This document shows positions 6,055 through 11,245 of a stretch of DNA of 11,245 nt, piece by piece (position 1 is the first letter of the stretch; every line of letters begins with the position of its first letter). The stretch is from CAYTQK01 sp964439745 (GTDB lineage Bacteria; Desulfobacterota; Desulfobacteria; Desulfobacterales; Desulfosudaceae): NCBI GenBank assembly GCA_964439745.1, contig CAYTQK010000093.1, positions 1-11,245 of the forward strand, given 5' to 3'. Both the position numbers and the translations under genes were made by a program. Below the pieces are notes generated by a model. That model made no database searches. It was not told the origin of the DNA and worked only from the letters and a program-made list of their open reading frames with translations.

Positions 6055-7890
6055 TTAAGCCAGCTGCAGCCGCTGCATTTTCCGGGCCAGGGTTTTGCGG
6101 GAGATTTGCAGCTGCTGGGCCACCTTGCTCTTATTGCCGTGACAGTTTCGCAGGGTTTTTTCAATAAGGACCTTTTCCAGGGCATCAACATTGTCCTGCA
6201 GGCTCTCGCAAGCGCCCTCCCGGGTAATTTCCGCGGCCATTTGTTCCGGGGAGGGAGGGACGGCGGCTCCCTCTTTTGGGATCGGGGCTGATTCCAGAAA
6301 ATCCACATTGCCGACCGCCAGGTAGCGTTGAATGACATTCTGCAGTTCCCGGATATTGCCCGGCCAGGAATAAGCCATCAAGGCCTCCAGCACCGGTCCC
6401 GGAATCTGGGCCTTGTGGTCGACCACCAGTCTCTTTAGAAAATCTTCGGCAACCAGGGGGATGTCCTCTTTTCTTTCCCGCAGGGGCGGCAGGGTAATGG
6501 GTAGGATATGGATCCGGTAGAAAAAGTCCTCCCGCAGTTGACCGTTATGGATCATGGTCTTGAGGTCTTTGTTGGTCGCCGACAGCAGCCGGAAGTCCGA
6601 ATGCTTGACCACACTGCTGCCGACCGGGGAATAGGTCCCTTCTTCCAGAGCGCGCAGGAGTTTGGCCTGAAGATTGATGCTCAGATCACCGACTTCATCC
6701 AGAAACAGGGTGCCGCCGTTGGCCAGGTCCAGGTAACCGGCCCGATCGGCGTGGGCGCCGGTAAAGGCCCCTTTTTTGTGTCCGAAAAATTCGCTTTCCA
6801 GGAGATTTTCCGGAATGGCCGAGGAGTTGACCGGCACAAAATTCTTGCCCGATCGGCGGCTCATGTCATGAATGGCCCGGGCGACCAACTCCTTGCCGGT
6901 ACCGGATTCTCCGTAGATGACCACGCTGGCATTGGTGCCGGAAGCATTCAGAATCTGTTCGTAAATGCGCTGCATGGCCGGGCTCTTGCCGACGATTTTG
7001 CCGAAGCGGTACCGTTCCTGAATGGAGGAACGCAGCTTGACGTTCTGCCGCCGCAGGTTATCGGCTTCCTCCTGCATGGAAATCTCGCGCAGCTTGGTTT
7101 CGGTGATATCCCGGACGGTCAAAAACACCGTTGGCAACCCCTGCCATTCCAGGCGGTTGGCGATGCCCTCCACCCAGATGACGTCTTTTTTGTTTTTCAG
7201 CCAGCGGGCCTGAAAAAATCGCTCCTGGCAGATGCCTGCTTCCAGGGCCTCGCACATATCTTTGAAATACATTTCAAACCCCTCGGCAATCATGCTTCGC
7301 AAATCCGTTCCGATCAGAGAGGGGGCATCCTGGTATCCAAAGAGGGACAAAAAAAAGTTGTTGGCAAATAATATCTTGAAATTGTTGACCAGAATTACCC
7401 CCTCGGTCATGCGCTCGGCCAGCAGTCGATAGAGGGCCTCACTTTCCTGCAGTTCTTTGAGGGTTTTTTTGTATTCGCTCAGATCCAGGCCCACTCCGAC
7501 CAGGAAGGATTCATCGTCAATGGTGGCCCCGACGCCGGTAAAATAAAACGGCAGCCGCTGCCCGGTTTTGGTGATGAGATCGGCTTCCACCTCACCCTGG
7601 TGGGTGTCAAAAACGTTTTTAATAACCTTTTTGACCCGCTCCAGGTCGGTTCCCTCGAACAGGTCAAACAGGCTGCGGGTGGCTATCTCTTCGCGGGTAT
7701 AACCGGTGACCCGTTCAAGGTTGCGGTTCCATTTGAGCACCTTGTATTTGCTGTCAAACAGGTAGAAGAGGCCGGGCAGGCTCCGCACCAGCATTTCAAA
7801 AAACTGGTTGCTCTTTTTATACGACACAATCTTCTGCTGCAGTTCGGATATTTGCTGCTCAATGGGTTTATCCGGTACTGACTGGTCCAT
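6055..7890 (-). CDS. PAS-PAS sigma-54-dependent transcriptional activator with Fis-type HTH
   Basis: A 611-residue enhancer-binding protein that remodels sigma-54 RNA polymerase using ATP. Order of parts: a short N-terminal coiled region (about 8-30), PAS domain 1 (about 31-140), PAS domain 2 (about 148-265), a coiled linker (about 265-292), the AAA+ domain (about 298-530) and the C-terminal helix-turn-helix (about 567-608). Key motifs are Walker A G327-ESGTGKE, the sigma-54-contacting loop GAFTGA (374-379), Walker B TLFLDE (394-399), sensor-like SATN (437-440) and the arginine-finger region REDFFYR (453-459). The second helix of the HTH includes NKSKVAQQLQISRKTL. There is no receiver domain, so control is probably by ligand or cofactor binding to the PAS domains rather than by a histidine kinase. 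It is encoded just upstream of, and in the same direction as, the sigma-54-promoted mutase operon, which is its likely target. The start at 7890 has AGGAA about eight bases upstream. Confidence 0.93.
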   Translation of the reverse strand: MDQSVPDKPIEQQISELQQKIVSYKKSNQFFEMLVRSLPGLFYLFDSKYKVLKWNRNLERVTGYTREEIATRSLFDLFEGTDLERVKKVIKNVFDTHQGEVEADLITKTGQRLPFYFTGVGATIDDESFLVGVGLDLSEYKKTLKELQESEALYRLLAERMTEGVILVNNFKILFANNFFLSLFGYQDAPSLIGTDLRSMIAEGFEMYFKDMCEALEAGICQERFFQARWLKNKKDVIWVEGIANRLEWQGLPTVFLTVRDITETKLREISMQEEADNLRRQNVKLRSSIQERYRFGKIVGKSPAMQRIYEQILNASGTNASVVIYGESGTGKELVARAIHDMSRRSGKNFVPVNSSAIPENLLESEFFGHKKGAFTGAHADRAGYLDLANGGTLFLDEVGDLSINLQAKLLRALEEGTYSPVGSSVVKHSDFRLLSATNKDLKTMIHNGQLREDFFYRIHILPITLPPLRERKEDIPLVAEDFLKRLVVDHKAQIPGPVLEALMAYSWPGNIRELQNVIQRYLAVGNVDFLESAPIPKEGAAVPPSPEQMAAEITREGACESLQDNVDALEKVLIEKTLRNCHGNKSKVAQQLQISRKTLARKMQRLQLA

Positions 7891-8001
7891 GGCAATCTTC
7901 CTGAATTATCTGTTTGATCTTGTGTGTAAAATCTGGTTCTGCTGGCGTCAGAATGATTCGTGAAAAGTGAAATTTCAGTGTCTATCTCCCCAATATGAAT
8001 C

Positions 8002-8029
8002 ATTATGTCCCAATTGAACGCAGAGTCAA
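8002..8029 (-). promoter_or_regulatory. Sigma-70-like promoter of the sigma-54 activator gene
   Basis: On the minus strand, a -35 element TTGACT (8029-8024) and a -10 element CATAAT (8007-8002) each match consensus at 5 of 6 positions and are separated by 16 bp. This would give a start near 7995 and a leader of about 105 nt. A constitutive promoter for the activator next to its inducible target fits the layout. Confidence 0.5.
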
Positions 8030-8297
8030 TAGTTTTTGAGTTGTTATGACCCACTTGGGGTCGGCTTCTTGTTCCTGTGGGGCCTTTCTCGGGCGCAATG
8101 GCCCATATTGGTTCTCAGCGGCCTGCCAGAAGGCCTTGCCTCTGGCCATTCCGGCGGGTGGCTGCTGCCCCCTGCCGACAGCACTCCTTTGTTCAGTTGC
8201 TGGCCGTTGTCGACTCTGTTTCTGCTTACCTGGTGACAGGTTCATTCCATTATTGATACAAATTACTTAACCTTGGTAATCATAGTTTATAAAAAGC
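8030..8297. other. Non-coding stretch between divergent genes
   Basis: About 270 bases with no convincing gene. The part 8040-8240 is GC-rich and contains small overlapping ORFs on both strands without ribosome sites or recognisable domains. An inverted repeat GACCC-ACTTG-GGGTC lies at 8048-8062, and an imperfect one (CCAGAAGGC / GCCTCTGG) near 8126-8145. The part after 8245 is A/T-rich, and a weak TTGATA (8253-8258) / GGTAAT (8275-8280) pair with 16-bp spacing could be a plus-strand promoter for the gene at 8476. Confidence 0.5.
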
Positions 8298-8321
8298 AAA
8301 AAGTTCAACCGCAAACTTTTT
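8298..8321. repeat. A/T-rich inverted repeat
   Basis: AAAAAGTT (8298-8305) and AACTTTTT (8314-8321) form perfect 8-bp arms around an 8-bp spacer. The stem has low GC content, so it is a poor terminator; it may be an operator or a leader hairpin for the plus-strand gene at 8476. Confidence 0.45.
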
Positions 8322-8367
8322 ATCCAAAAAATAATCGCGTTTGACGCTGATATACAGATCAATTGAC

Positions 8368-8414
8368 GAAACGCCTTTTCCGGGCTTCTGCCCCTGAAGA
8401 GAGCAAGGCGTTTC
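8368..8414 (+). promoter_or_regulatory. Stem-loop in the leader of the secreted-protein gene
   Basis: GAAACGCCTT (8368-8377) and AAGGCGTTTC (8405-8414) form a perfect 10-bp stem. Inside the 27-nt loop is a second small hairpin, GGGC-TTCT-GCCC (8382-8393). It ends about 50 bases before the strong ribosome site of the gene at 8476. Two copies of TTGACG (8341-8346, 8363-8368) flank the region just upstream. It could be a leader RNA structure or a divergent-operator element. No T-run follows, so a terminator is unlikely. Confidence 0.4.
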
Positions 8415-8475
8415 TGAACGGGGGAAGTCGGCGTCTTTTTCAGGTGACATCATCGCATGTATAAAGGAGGTTGAC

Positions 8476-9090
8476 ATGTCTGGGATTGCCCCTCGCAGAT
8501 GGATCTATTTTCTGCCCGCGGTTCTGATCCTGCCATTGTTGCTTTTTTCCGCGGCCCTCGCAGGTCCCACGGCGTCCAGCCTTCCGGATGAGGAAATCCG
8601 GGCCACCCTGAACAAAACCATGAAGGCCCTGCTGACCGATGAATCGTTCAGTCCCGTCCGGCAGGAGGCCCAGGACCGATGGATGCTGGGCATGCCGGCG
8701 CATCAATACACCAATTATTATGTCAAGAGGCCCTGGCTGTCTTCCCCGGCCGTGGTCATGGTCAGTACAGAAACAAAAGACAGGCTCCGCCGGCAGGCCG
8801 GAATATCCAAAATCTTTGCCCAGAATATTCAGGAGCTGATTATATTCGAACGGGGCCGGCTGGAAAATGCCTGGCGGGAGTCTCCCCGGATCTATGAACA
8901 AAAAAGCCTGGAAGCCTTTGAGAAAAAAGCCGGCATGAAGCCGGTGACCCTTTCCGCCGCAGAGCAGAAATATTTCCAACAGGCGGCCGCGGCGGCGTGG
9001 AAAAAACTGGCCGGCACGGTTTGTCCTCGCAAGATCATGAATGACATTCTGCGGGCGCTGCAAGACTACCGGGCCCGCCAGGCAGACTGA
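8476..9090 (+). CDS. Secreted protein resembling the C-terminal lobe of TRAP-type DctP binding proteins
   Basis: A 204-residue protein with a clear Sec signal peptide (R7-R8 n-region, hydrophobic 9-26, ALA cleavage site near residue 29). The start has AAAGGAGG five bases upstream, a very strong ribosome site. The mature part contains YTNYYVKRPWLSSPAVVMVS (about 77-96), a glutamine/glutamate-rich helix, EKKAGMKPVTLSAAEQKYF (about 153-171) and a final WKKLAG...ILRAL helix. This order resembles the last 120 or so residues of DctP/TRAP solute-binding proteins, where a 'shared strand, then L-S-x-x-E-x-x-x-F' pattern precedes the closing helix. DctP proteins are about 330 residues, so the N-terminal lobe would be missing. 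The resemblance is from memory and could be coincidental. No TRAP permease is adjacent. Confidence 0.7.
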   Translation: MSGIAPRRWIYFLPAVLILPLLLFSAALAGPTASSLPDEEIRATLNKTMKALLTDESFSPVRQEAQDRWMLGMPAHQYTNYYVKRPWLSSPAVVMVSTETKDRLRRQAGISKIFAQNIQELIIFERGRLENAWRESPRIYEQKSLEAFEKKAGMKPVTLSAAEQKYFQQAAAAAWKKLAGTVCPRKIMNDILRALQDYRARQAD

Positions 9091-9123
9091 AACAGCCACG
9101 TCACATATTTTTCCGGTCTGGTG

Positions 9124-9139
9124 CTGCCGGGCGCGGCAG
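9124..9139. repeat. GC-rich hairpin after the secreted-protein gene
   Basis: CTGCCG (9124-9129) and CGGCAG (9134-9139) form a perfect 6-bp stem with a GGCG loop, 33 bases after the stop at 9090. No T-run follows closely, so termination is uncertain. The remaining gap to 9222 shows nothing else recognisable except the ribosome site of the next gene. Confidence 0.35.
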
Positions 9140-9222
9140 AAGGGGAATTTCGCGCTTGCAATCGGCCTGCTCCCGGTTTTTAATGGGGAAAACTGCCATC
9201 AATCATCGACCGGAGGGAAAAA

Positions 9223-9540
9223 ATGTGTTTTTGGGGAAAAACATGGGTCGGTCGGGGCCTGCTGTTGCTGCTGGTGCTGGGGCCCCTGGTGCTGGGCGGT
9301 TGTCTTTACGGCCGGGTGAAATACCCCCTGGACCGGGACGTGGCCCGGACCGAGCTGGGGGAAAAAGTCGGTACGGCCAGCGCCCATTCGGTTGCCTGGC
9401 TGGTCAGCTGGGGGGATGCCGGCACGGCCCGGGCCGCGCGCGACGGCGATCTGCAGGTCATCAACCACCTGGACGGGGAATACTTCATCGTCCTCTTCGG
9501 TCTCTACGCTCGTCATACCACCATTGCCTATGGAGACTAA
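9223..9540 (+). CDS. TRL-like family lipoprotein
   Basis: A 105-residue protein with a lipoprotein signal: a hydrophobic stretch (13-24) and a lipobox-like LGG-C27. The mature part carries the TRL-like pattern, LGEKVGTASAHSVAWLVSWGDAGT followed by AAxDG...INHLDGEYF (in two blocks, about residues 45-68 and 70-88), ending in YARHTTIAYGD. The TRL-like family (Pfam TRL) was named for a tRNA-associated locus; no molecular function is known to me. The start has GGAGG six bases upstream. It is followed after only 4 bp by a second, related small lipoprotein gene, so the pair is probably co-transcribed. The lipobox is slightly atypical but plausible. Confidence 0.85.
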   Translation: MCFWGKTWVGRGLLLLLVLGPLVLGGCLYGRVKYPLDRDVARTELGEKVGTASAHSVAWLVSWGDAGTARAARDGDLQVINHLDGEYFIVLFGLYARHTTIAYGD

Positions 9541-9544
9541 GGCT

Positions 9545-9898
9545 ATGAAATGGCGAATCTGGGGGCTGGTACTGCTGATGGGCCTGCTGGGGCCGGGCTG
9601 CCTGGTCACCGGTTTTCTGTATACCAATACCACCCGTCCCCTGACCGTCAACATGGCGGCCACCCCCCGGGGGGAGGTTAGCGGCCGGGCCGGCAGCAAG
9701 CATATTCAGGAACCGGTCACCGGTCTTGGCCTGAGCGCCAACTGGGACGGCCGGGCCATCGGCCAGGCCGCCGCCCGCGCCGGCCTGGAAACGGTCTACC
9801 TGGCCGACCTGCATAGTATCAGCATCCTGGGCGGTCTCTGGCGGCAGCAGACCATCCATGTCTGGGGCAAAGACCAGGCTACATCTCCGGGGGATTGA
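9545..9898 (+). CDS. Second TRL-like small lipoprotein
   Basis: A 117-residue protein with a hydrophobic leader (5-16) and a lipobox-like LGPG-C19. After C19 come FLYTNTTRPLTVN (about 24-36), LSANWDGRAIGQAAARAG (about 60-77) and VYLADLHSISILGGLW (about 81-96), ending in HVWGK. The order (short N-terminal strand, W-x-x-x-AI-x-x-A...G, AD-x-x-S-I-LG, terminal strand) parallels the preceding TRL-like protein and fits the partner type often found beside it. The ribosome site is modest (GGAG about ten bases upstream); an alternative ATG at 9530 overlaps the upstream gene by 11 bp and encodes five extra residues, which would weaken the leader peptide. Its last 20 bp overlap the end of the convergent binding-protein gene. 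Function is unknown; both proteins are expected at the outer or inner membrane facing the periplasm. Confidence 0.78.
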   Translation: MKWRIWGLVLLMGLLGPGCLVTGFLYTNTTRPLTVNMAATPRGEVSGRAGSKHIQEPVTGLGLSANWDGRAIGQAAARAGLETVYLADLHSISILGGLWRQQTIHVWGKDQATSPGD

Positions 9899-11096
9899 CC
9901 TGTTTGATGGGGCTGTCCAGATCATACCAGTCGGTCAGCACCCGGGTACCGCCCTGGTCAGTGCATTGGGTCATGTAGAGTCTCTGTAAACCGGAGCGGC
10001 AGGCGGTGTCATCGGCATTATACGGTCCATAGGAGATGGTCCCGATGGTGTTTTCTCGAAAATTATCGAGTTCTTCCAGCTGGCGCACGAATTTTTCCCG
10101 GGTCACATTCCGGCCGCAGCGCCGCAGGCCTTCGGCCATGACCTGGGCGTAGCCGATACTGCCCCTGACATATCCCGTAAAAGCGGGAATATTCAATTCT
10201 TCCTTGTGCTTTTCCCAGAATTTTCTGTATTTTTCGATTTCAGAATCATTCCGGGAAAGATAGTTCATGCTGATCATACCCGCCGTCAGTCCCCGGCTTT
10301 TTTCAAATATCAACTCATAATCGGACAAGGCGGTGGAAGCCATCCAGATGGGGGCAAAGCCGGTGATTTTTCCCAGGTAGAGAATCTTGAAGGCGGCCAG
10401 GGGGTTGACCCACAGCAGAACAACATCCGGTTTTTTCTGGCGCAATTGCTGTACCTGGGGGCTCAGCCGAATCTCCTGCTTGTCTATCGCCACCGCTGCC
10501 ACCAGCTCCATTTCCGGGTATTTTTTTATCTGGGATTTCAGGCCGGCCAGGCCTTCCCGGCCATATTGATCGTCCTGGTAAATGACGGCGATTTTCTTTT
10601 TTTTCAGCACTTCTCCGGCATAGCGGGTGATCAGGGCGGCTTCATATTCGTTCTGGGGATAAATCGCGAACAGGTTCTTTTCCGGCGGATCAATCCAGGC
10701 CCGGGCGCCGGAAAAGGGGCCCACCCAGGGAATGTTGCGATTCATCAGGTAATCTTTGATGCGCAGACCGTTTTCCGTGCCGACCACGCCCAGCCAGGCG
10801 AAGATGCCTTTTGATTCCTGCAGATTCTTGACGCCGTGCATGGTCCGGGCGGGATTGTACTGGTCGTCAAAGGTGGTCAGTACCACTTTGCGGCCATGGA
10901 TGCCGCCCTGGGCGTTGAGGTAGGCAAAATAGAGCTTCGGCCCGGAGGTGGGTTGTCCCCAGGCCTGGGCCACCCCGATCAGGGGGCCGCACTGGCCGAT
11001 ATGTATTTCCGTATCCGTCACCCCTTCTTCGCCAACAGCCGGCAATGCGGTCATCAATACAACCAAGACAGCCAAGAAAAAATTACGCGGGCGCAT
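9879..11096 (-). CDS. Branched-chain amino acid-type (LivK-like) periplasmic substrate-binding protein
   Basis: A 405-residue type I periplasmic binding protein (Peripla_BP_6 class) that captures a small amide or carboxylate ligand for an ABC importer. It has a Sec signal peptide (basic MRPRN, hydrophobic 6-19, cleavage near A20-V21-G22). The mature N-terminus EIHIGQCGPLIG and the AYLNAQGGIHGRKVVL segment (about 58-73) followed by DDQYNP are characteristic. Further markers are IYQDDQYGREGL (about 172-183) and VLLWVNPLAA (about 226-235). The start at 11096 has AAAGGAG about five bases upstream. No LivH/M/G/F permease or ATPase genes are in the window, and the gene is transcribed away from the right edge, so it is either an orphan or a distant part of an importer. 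The ligand cannot be told from sequence; members in anaerobes bind amino acids, urea or aromatic acids. Confidence 0.92.
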   Translation of the reverse strand: MRPRNFFLAVLVVLMTALPAVGEEGVTDTEIHIGQCGPLIGVAQAWGQPTSGPKLYFAYLNAQGGIHGRKVVLTTFDDQYNPARTMHGVKNLQESKGIFAWLGVVGTENGLRIKDYLMNRNIPWVGPFSGARAWIDPPEKNLFAIYPQNEYEAALITRYAGEVLKKKKIAVIYQDDQYGREGLAGLKSQIKKYPEMELVAAVAIDKQEIRLSPQVQQLRQKKPDVVLLWVNPLAAFKILYLGKITGFAPIWMASTALSDYELIFEKSRGLTAGMISMNYLSRNDSEIEKYRKFWEKHKEELNIPAFTGYVRGSIGYAQVMAEGLRRCGRNVTREKFVRQLEELDNFRENTIGTISYGPYNADDTACRSGLQRLYMTQCTDQGGTRVLTDWYDLDSPIKQVNPPEM

Positions 11097-11203
11097 ATCA
11101 TCTCCTTTCTCGTTTTTCTTGCGGAAAATATAAACATCCTTCTTTGATTTTATGAAAATAAAAGTATAGCGCAGACAGTCTCAAAAAGATAAACCTGATA
11201 TGG

Positions 11204-11217
11204 TTGACAGCGGTCAA
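11204..11217. promoter_or_regulatory. Inverted repeat upstream of the LivK-like gene
   Basis: TTGAC (11204-11208) and GTCAA (11213-11217) form a perfect palindrome with AGCG between them, about 110 bp upstream of the ATG at 11096. The minus-strand copy reads TTGACC and could serve as a -35 element, but the -10 candidates at proper spacing are poor. A TATACT on the minus strand (11168-11163) is a good -10 match without a matching -35. The palindrome may be an operator. Confidence 0.35.
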
Positions 11218-11245
11218 GAAAAAATGCCCCGCCATACCTTTTTTG

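Noticed and set aside
8003..8245. Minus-strand 80-codon frame and plus-strand 66- and 74-codon frames upstream of 8476
   Set aside because: They overlap each other on opposite strands and one covers the sigma-70-like promoter of the activator. No ribosome sites or domains are visible.
11218..11244. Hairpin terminator from A6 and T6 runs near the right edge
   Set aside because: Only the A/T runs pair; the intervening sequence does not form a stem.
11190..11245. Possible sigma-54 promoter upstream of the LivK-like gene (minus-strand TGGCGGGGCA)
   Set aside because: There is no GC at the -12 position; a T-run occupies it.

Overview
The window looks like a piece of a fairly GC-rich genome from a strictly anaerobic, probably sulfate-reducing bacterium of the Desulfobacterota (Desulfobacterales / Desulfosarcina-like). 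This placement is an inference. It rests on a glycyl-radical-enzyme activase beside a B12 mutase, a sigma-54 system with PAS sensing, TRL-type lipoproteins and a LivK-type binding protein. No rRNA, tRNA, CRISPR array or intact mobile element was seen.

Left two thirds, minus strand, read from high to low coordinates. Six genes lie in one direction with tight spacing: a cobalamin-binding mutase subunit (5544-5128), the catalytic mutase subunit (5081-3321), the mutase chaperone GTPase MeaB (3283-2318), a small three-helix membrane protein that overlaps meaB by 4 bp (2321-2013), an MmgE/PrpD-family dehydratase/decarboxylase-like enzyme (1972-626), and a radical-SAM glycyl-radical-enzyme activase (601 to beyond the left edge). 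Upstream is a perfect-consensus sigma-54 promoter (5650-5665) with an IHF-like site and two inverted repeats at enhancer distance. Just beyond these is a gene for a PAS-PAS-AAA+-Fis sigma-54 activator (7890-6055), with its own sigma-70-like promoter. The unit reads as a dedicated, inducible carbon-skeleton-rearrangement pathway: a glycyl radical enzyme (expected to the left of the window) makes or cleaves a substrate, an acyl-CoA of malonyl/succinyl type is rearranged by the B12 mutase, and an MmgE/PrpD enzyme carries out another step. Fumarate-addition degradation of a hydrocarbon or related compound is one fitting model, but the presence of MmgE/PrpD does not match the fumarate-addition gene sets I know.

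Right third. A roughly 585-bp non-coding stretch with several inverted repeats separates the activator from a plus-strand set: a secreted protein resembling only the C-terminal lobe of TRAP-transporter DctP binding proteins (8476-9090), then two small lipoproteins of the TRL-like family (9223-9540, 9545-9898). These converge, with a 20-bp tail overlap, on a minus-strand branched-chain-amino-acid-type periplasmic binding protein (11096-9879) that has no permease genes in the window. The first ~40 bases of the window do not continue the activase family pattern, so the left edge may be a junction or an artefact.
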